In this document: positions 6,563-9,683 of the stretch, one piece after another
Numbering within the stretch: position 1 is the stretch's first letter
How the letters are laid out: every line of letters starts with the position of its first letter
Source: CFX5 sp964568485
GTDB taxonomy: Bacteria > Chloroflexota > Anaerolineae > Caldilineales > Caldilineaceae
Length of the DNA: 9,683 nucleotides
Assembly: GCA_964568485.1 (NCBI GenBank)
Contig: CAZMRA010000194.1
Span: 1-9,683 of the forward strand
Reading direction: 5' to 3'
The notes under the pieces: model-generated
Databases searched by the model: none
What the model saw: only the letters and a program-made list of their open reading frames with translations
Told to the model about the DNA's origin: nothing
Made by a program: the position numbers and the translations under genes

Positions 6563-7114
6563 ATGAGTTACGACGGGCGCGTGCATCAAGTGCAAATTGG
6601 CGGGTTGACTCGCTCATTTCCAATCTTTCAAGTAGCCCCTGGGGTTAAGATCGCTATCTTCAATATGCTGGGGGATACCGAAATCGTCGAGGCCGCAGCC
6701 GACCAGCTTGCGCAACGTCTGCCGGCAACTGCAGAGACGCTGATTGTCCCTGAAGTCAAGGCGGTACCGCTCGGCCATGCTTTGTCGGTGCGCAGTGGTC
6801 TGCCCTATGCGGTGGTGCGCAAGATCCGCAAGCCGTATATGGCGGATTGTTTGGAGGCCGAAGTGGTGAGCATTACCACGGGCGCGCCCCAAACGCTCTA
6901 TTTGGATGGCAAAGACCGCCCCTTGGTGGAAGGCAAACGAGTGGTTTTGGTGGATGATGTGATCAGCACGGGTAGCACACTCAAAGCCTTACACCTGTTG
7001 ATGGCAGCAGCACAGGCCGAGGTCGTTGGCGAGGTGGCAGTCTTCACCGAGGGTGATCCGAGCGATTGGTCGCACGTCATCTCGTTGGGTCACCTGCCGA
7101 TCTTTACCGATTAA
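6563..7114 (+). CDS. Purine-type phosphoribosyltransferase (adenine phosphoribosyltransferase-like)
   Basis: The 183-residue protein has the type I phosphoribosyltransferase PRPP loop VVLVDDVISTGST (127-139) with the two acidic residues (DD, 131-132) that bind the ribose of PRPP. Upstream segments are LIVPEVKAVPLGHALSVRSG (60-79, the PPi-loop area) and VVRKIRKPYM (84-93). A SITTGAPQTLYLD stretch (103-115) is the flexible hood/loop region seen in Apt- and Xpt-like enzymes. It would join a purine base to PRPP to give the nucleotide, a cytoplasmic salvage step; adenine or xanthine are the likeliest bases, but the residues do not decide. A PyrR- or PurR-like regulatory role is not excluded, though there is no N-terminal DNA-binding part. 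The start is supported by AGGAG at 6550-6554, 8 bases before ATG. The leader carries a terminator-like hairpin. Convincing length and an intact motif make it a real gene. Confidence 0.85.
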   Translation: MSYDGRVHQVQIGGLTRSFPIFQVAPGVKIAIFNMLGDTEIVEAAADQLAQRLPATAETLIVPEVKAVPLGHALSVRSGLPYAVVRKIRKPYMADCLEAEVVSITTGAPQTLYLDGKDRPLVEGKRVVLVDDVISTGSTLKALHLLMAAAQAEVVGEVAVFTEGDPSDWSHVISLGHLPIFTD

Positions 7115-7150
7115 GCGCTCGCGTTGCATGACTAAATGAGTAAGCAAGGG

Positions 7151-7189
7151 CCAAGGACAAATCTAGGAACGAAATCCTCGGTCTCTTTT
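7151..7189 (+). terminator. Weak terminator candidate after the phosphoribosyltransferase
   Basis: CCAAGGA (7151-7157) pairs with TCCTCGG (7175-7181) with one mismatch and a 17-base loop, followed by TCTCTTTT (7182-7189). It lies 36 bases after the stop at 7114. The long loop and interrupted T-tract make this uncertain. Confidence 0.25.
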
Positions 7190-7230
7190 CTGCCTGTTTC
7201 CTGTAATCTAAATCTTTGATGGTGCTCACT

Positions 7231-7253
7231 CACGATTCGAAAGATCGTGTTTT
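7231..7253 (+). promoter_or_regulatory. Hairpin with T-run directly before prfA
   Basis: CACGAT (7231-7236) and ATCGTG (7244-7249) form a 6-bp stem around TCGAAAG, followed at once by TTTT (7250-7253). It ends only 12 bases before the prfA ATG, next to the likely ribosome-binding GGA (7256-7258). It could end upstream transcription weakly or affect prfA translation. No clear separate promoter for prfA was found in 7115-7265. Confidence 0.35.
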
Positions 7254-7265
7254 CTGGAATCAACT

Positions 7266-8348
7266 ATGTTTAATCTACACGAAAAGCTCGACAAGCTCGT
7301 CGCCCATTATGATGAAATCGAACAACAGATGGCCGATCCGGCGGTGCTCGCCGATTTTAGCCGTCTGAACGAGCTCGCTCAAGAGCGCAACGAACTTGAA
7401 GAGGTCGTTACCACATATCGGCGGCTGAAAGCGATTGAGCAGCAATTGCTCGACAACCAGGCCCTTCTGGAAGATGGTGATCCAGAAATGGTGGAGTTGG
7501 CCGAACTGGAAAACGAAGCGCTCAATCAGGAACAAGCCGAATTAGAGCAGACGCTCAAACAATTACTGCTGCCCAAAGACCCCAAAGATGACAAAAATGT
7601 CATTGTCGAAATCCGCGCCGGCACGGGTGGCGAGGAGGCAAGTCTCTTCGCGAGTGAACTTTATCGCATGTATTTGCGTTGGGCAGAAGAGCAGCGCTTC
7701 AAAGTCGAAGAATTAAGCAAAAATGAAACAGGCTTGCGCGGATTGAAAGAAGTGATTTTTAGCATTCGGGGCAAAGGGGCATATAGCCGCCTGAAATACG
7801 AATCTGGTGTGCATCGGGTGCAGCGGGTCCCGGTGACCGAAAGCCAAGGGCGTATCCATACGAGCGCGGCCACGGTCGCGGTGTTGCCCGAAGCCGATGA
7901 GATCGAAGTGGAGGTCAACGAGAACGACATCCGCATCGATGTCTTCCGCGCCAGTGGTCCTGGTGGGCAAGGCGTCAACACGACAGACTCGGCCGTGCGC
8001 TTGACCCACATTCCCACCGGCATTGTGATCGAATGCCAGGATGAGCGCAGCCAGTTGCAGAACCGCGCCAAAGCATTCCGCATTCTGCGCACGCGCCTCT
8101 ATGATGCTGAGCAGCAACGCCAATTCGAAGAGATGGGTGCGGCGCGCAAGAGCCAAATTCGCTCTGGCGACCGCAGTGAAAAGATCCGAACCTATAACTT
8201 CCCGCAAAACCGTGTGACTGATCATCGCATTAACTTAACCGTGCATCAATTGGATGCGGTGATGGATGGCGAGATCGATCAATTTATCGACGCATTGGCC
8301 CAAAGTGAACAAGCCGAGCGCCTCCAAGCCCTGAATGAAGATGTATAA
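7266..8348 (+). CDS. prfA: Peptide chain release factor 1 (RF1)
   Basis: RF1 reads UAA and UAG in the ribosomal A site and triggers release of the finished peptide. The 360-residue length is standard. The N-terminal part (1-100) is helical and charged, forming the usual coiled-coil-like domain 1. AGTGGEEASLF (118-128) starts the core. The stop-codon recognition tripeptide is PVT (189-191) in RVPVTESQGRIHTSAATVAV; the PxT form marks RF1, whereas RF2 has SPF. The catalytic GGQ is at 233-235 in ASGPGGQGVNTTDSAVRLTH. The C-terminal part has QNRAKAFRILRTRLY and RTYNFPQNRVTDHR, both family hallmarks. No programmed frameshift is present, as expected for RF1. Start at ATG 7266 has GGA 7 bases upstream. 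prmC follows within 30 bases, a conserved pairing, since PrmC methylates the GGQ glutamine (Q235). Confidence 0.97.
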   Translation: MFNLHEKLDKLVAHYDEIEQQMADPAVLADFSRLNELAQERNELEEVVTTYRRLKAIEQQLLDNQALLEDGDPEMVELAELENEALNQEQAELEQTLKQLLLPKDPKDDKNVIVEIRAGTGGEEASLFASELYRMYLRWAEEQRFKVEELSKNETGLRGLKEVIFSIRGKGAYSRLKYESGVHRVQRVPVTESQGRIHTSAATVAVLPEADEIEVEVNENDIRIDVFRASGPGGQGVNTTDSAVRLTHIPTGIVIECQDERSQLQNRAKAFRILRTRLYDAEQQRQFEEMGAARKSQIRSGDRSEKIRTYNFPQNRVTDHRINLTVHQLDAVMDGEIDQFIDALAQSEQAERLQALNEDV

Positions 8349-8369
8349 GCGCGAGTGGTTCCCACAGTT

Positions 8370-9317
8370 ATGGTGAGCAAATCCTCGTCATCCTTATCGC
8401 AATCGCCCTTGCCGCAATTGATCTGGCGGCTAATGCCCGGCACAACAGTTGGACGGGCGCTGATTACGGCCCGTCAACGCTTGGAAGAGGCGGGCTGTGA
8501 TACCCCCTACCTTGACGCTCAGGTACTGCTCGCCTTTGCTCTCCAAGTGGAACGCACTTGGCTCTTTGCGCATCATGAATACGAATTGAGCGAGGCAGAA
8601 GCTGCCACCATTACTGAGTTGATCAACCGGCGGATGCAGCATGAGCCCGTTGCCTATTTGGTCGGTATGCGCGAGTTTTATGGGCTGGAAATTGCGGTTG
8701 ATCGGCGGGTGTTGATCCCTCGTCCAGAGACTGAACTTCTGGTCGATGCCGTGATCGACCACATTACCATGCGTGAAGATCAGCCAGTGGTGGTCACAGA
8801 TGTGGGAACCGGGAGCGGGGCGATTGCATTGGCCATTGCGGTCAACTGCCCGACCGCCCGCATCTTTGCCATTGATCTCAGCGCCGACGCATTAACCGTT
8901 GCCCGTTACAATATTGAGCGGTTGGATAGTCAGGGCCAGATCACCTTATTGCAGGGCGATCTGCTCGAACCGCTGCGCGCCTACAATGGACACGAGCCGA
9001 TTAACAAGGTCGATATGCTCGTTGCCAATTTGCCCTACATTCGCAGCGATGCCTATCCTACATTGATGAGTGATGTGCGCGATTATGAACCCCAATTGGC
9101 GCTGGAGGCTGGCCCCGAAGGCTTAGATGCGATCACTCGCTTATTGCAACAGGCCCCCCACCACCTCAACCCGCACGGCTTAATCTTCTTGGAAATTGGC
9201 CATGATCAGGGCGAGATGGTGATGGAGCTGGCCCAGTCCTTCTTCCCCAATGCCTTTAGCATCCGTCTGCGTCAAGACTATCAAGGCCATGATCGTCTGG
9301 TGATCATCGCGTTGTAG
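8370..9317 (+). CDS. prmC: Release-factor glutamine N5-methyltransferase PrmC, with NLPY in motif IV
   Basis: PrmC transfers a methyl group from S-adenosylmethionine to the Gln of the GGQ motif of RF1 and RF2. Numbered from ATG 8370 (315 residues), the helical N-terminal domain has LITARQRLEEAG and LINRRMQHEPVAYLVGMREF. IPRPETE is at 116-122, SAM motif I VTDVGTGSGAIALA at 142-155 and acidic motif II AIDLSADAL at 167-175. Motif IV VANLPYI is at 218-224, then YEPQLALEAGPEGL (239-252) and a LEIGHDQG tail segment. The usual motif IV is NPPY; here it is NLPY, keeping the key Asn and Tyr. The start is uncertain: a GTG at 8355 lies 6 bases after prfA, ATG 8370 lies 21 bases after it, and ATG 8433 (MPGTTVG) best matches the family N-terminus. 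The extra Ser-rich residues before 8433 do not look like the family. Probably co-transcribed with prfA. Confidence 0.94.
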   Translation: MVSKSSSSLSQSPLPQLIWRLMPGTTVGRALITARQRLEEAGCDTPYLDAQVLLAFALQVERTWLFAHHEYELSEAEAATITELINRRMQHEPVAYLVGMREFYGLEIAVDRRVLIPRPETELLVDAVIDHITMREDQPVVVTDVGTGSGAIALAIAVNCPTARIFAIDLSADALTVARYNIERLDSQGQITLLQGDLLEPLRAYNGHEPINKVDMLVANLPYIRSDAYPTLMSDVRDYEPQLALEAGPEGLDAITRLLQQAPHHLNPHGLIFLEIGHDQGEMVMELAQSFFPNAFSIRLRQDYQGHDRLVIIAL

Positions 9318-9387
9318 CTGCTATCCTGATCTTCCCACTGCGCACAGCAAGTCGCTAGGGCGCTCAATCAGCCTTGCACAACCCACC

Positions 9388-9683
9388 ATGACTCAAAATC
9401 GACCTTTTGATCTTGTCATCCTGGATTTAGATGGAACGATCCTCGATCCCTATCAGGCAGAAGGGATCAGCCCACGCGTGCGCCAAACCATTGCCGCGGT
9501 GCAAGCAGCCGGCGTCCCCGTCACCATCGGCAGTGGCCGCACCCTCGCCTATATCCGTGAGCATCTAATGGGCTTGCTCGACCTAACTGTGCCTGCAATC
9601 ACCACCCAGGGCGCAGTGATTGGTGATCCGGTCACCGGGCAGATCGTCAGCGAAGTGACTATGCCGCTCGATGCGGCGCGAGC
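9388..9683 (+). CDS. HAD-superfamily phosphatase, Cof/YidA-like (3' truncated)
   Basis: The frame is open from ATG 9388 to the window end, giving 98 complete codons. Motif I of the haloacid dehalogenase superfamily is clear: VILDLDGTILD (10-20), with D13 the expected nucleophile and D15 the acid/base residue. Motif II is VTIGSGRT (45-52), with S49 in the Ser/Thr position, and ITTQGAVIGDPVTGQIV follows, as in the Cof/YidA type where it leads to the cap domain. The reaction is Mg-dependent removal of phosphate from a small metabolite such as a sugar phosphate or nucleotide; the substrate cannot be read. No ATG, GTG or TTG lies in frame between 9304 and 9388, so this start is fixed, though no Shine-Dalgarno is visible. 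It lies 70 bases after prmC, possibly in the same unit. Lys motif III and the second acidic pair are outside the window. Confidence 0.88.
   Translation, partial: MTQNRPFDLVILDLDGTILDPYQAEGISPRVRQTIAAVQAAGVPVTIGSGRTLAYIREHLMGLLDLTVPAITTQGAVIGDPVTGQIVSEVTMPLDAAR

Noticed and set aside
7713..8225. Long minus-strand open frame inside prfA
   Set aside because: Antisense shadow of a highly conserved RF1 gene.

Overview
The window looks like a chromosomal segment of a Chloroflexota bacterium, such as a Chloroflexales or Herpetosiphon relative. This is inferred from moderate GC, a lipoprotein with a long Thr/Pro linker, large GT-C membrane proteins carrying a C-terminal beta-sandwich, and the style of the methyltransferase motifs. 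I could not run a database search, so the phylum is a judgement. There is no IS element, CRISPR array, tRNA or rRNA, and no obvious defence or mobile system.

Layout: (1) positions 1-222 are the 3' end of a plus-strand gene ending in a SpaA/Cna-B-like surface domain. (2) A 19-bp bidirectional terminator at 249-289 separates it from a convergent minus-strand block. (3) That block, read from 6260 down to 330, is a compact four-gene unit: a GT-C membrane protein, a second GT-C membrane protein, a Thr/Pro-rich lipoprotein and rsmD. Its gaps are 17, 0 and 19 bases, so co-transcription is likely. (4) A 302-base divergent region (6261-6562) carries a good extended -10 promoter reading right, a weaker promoter candidate reading left, and a long terminator-like hairpin inside the leader of the next gene. 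(5) The plus-strand block holds a purine-type phosphoribosyltransferase, prfA (RF1), prmC and the start of a HAD phosphatase that runs off the window.

How the genes fit together: prfA and prmC are a functional pair, since PrmC methylates the Gln of the RF1 GGQ motif. RsmD methylates 16S rRNA, so translation factors lie on both strands. The two GT-C proteins share the same three-part layout (membrane core, extracytoplasmic alpha/beta part, C-terminal beta-sandwich) and probably transfer sugars from lipid-linked donors at the outer face of the membrane. The lipoprotein would be anchored on that same face.

The points most worth a second look are the leader hairpin before the phosphoribosyltransferase with its possible alternative pairings, and the non-standard catalytic motif IV in both methyltransferases (APPQY in RsmD, NLPY in PrmC). 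I did not find convincing evidence of a wholly new multi-gene system.
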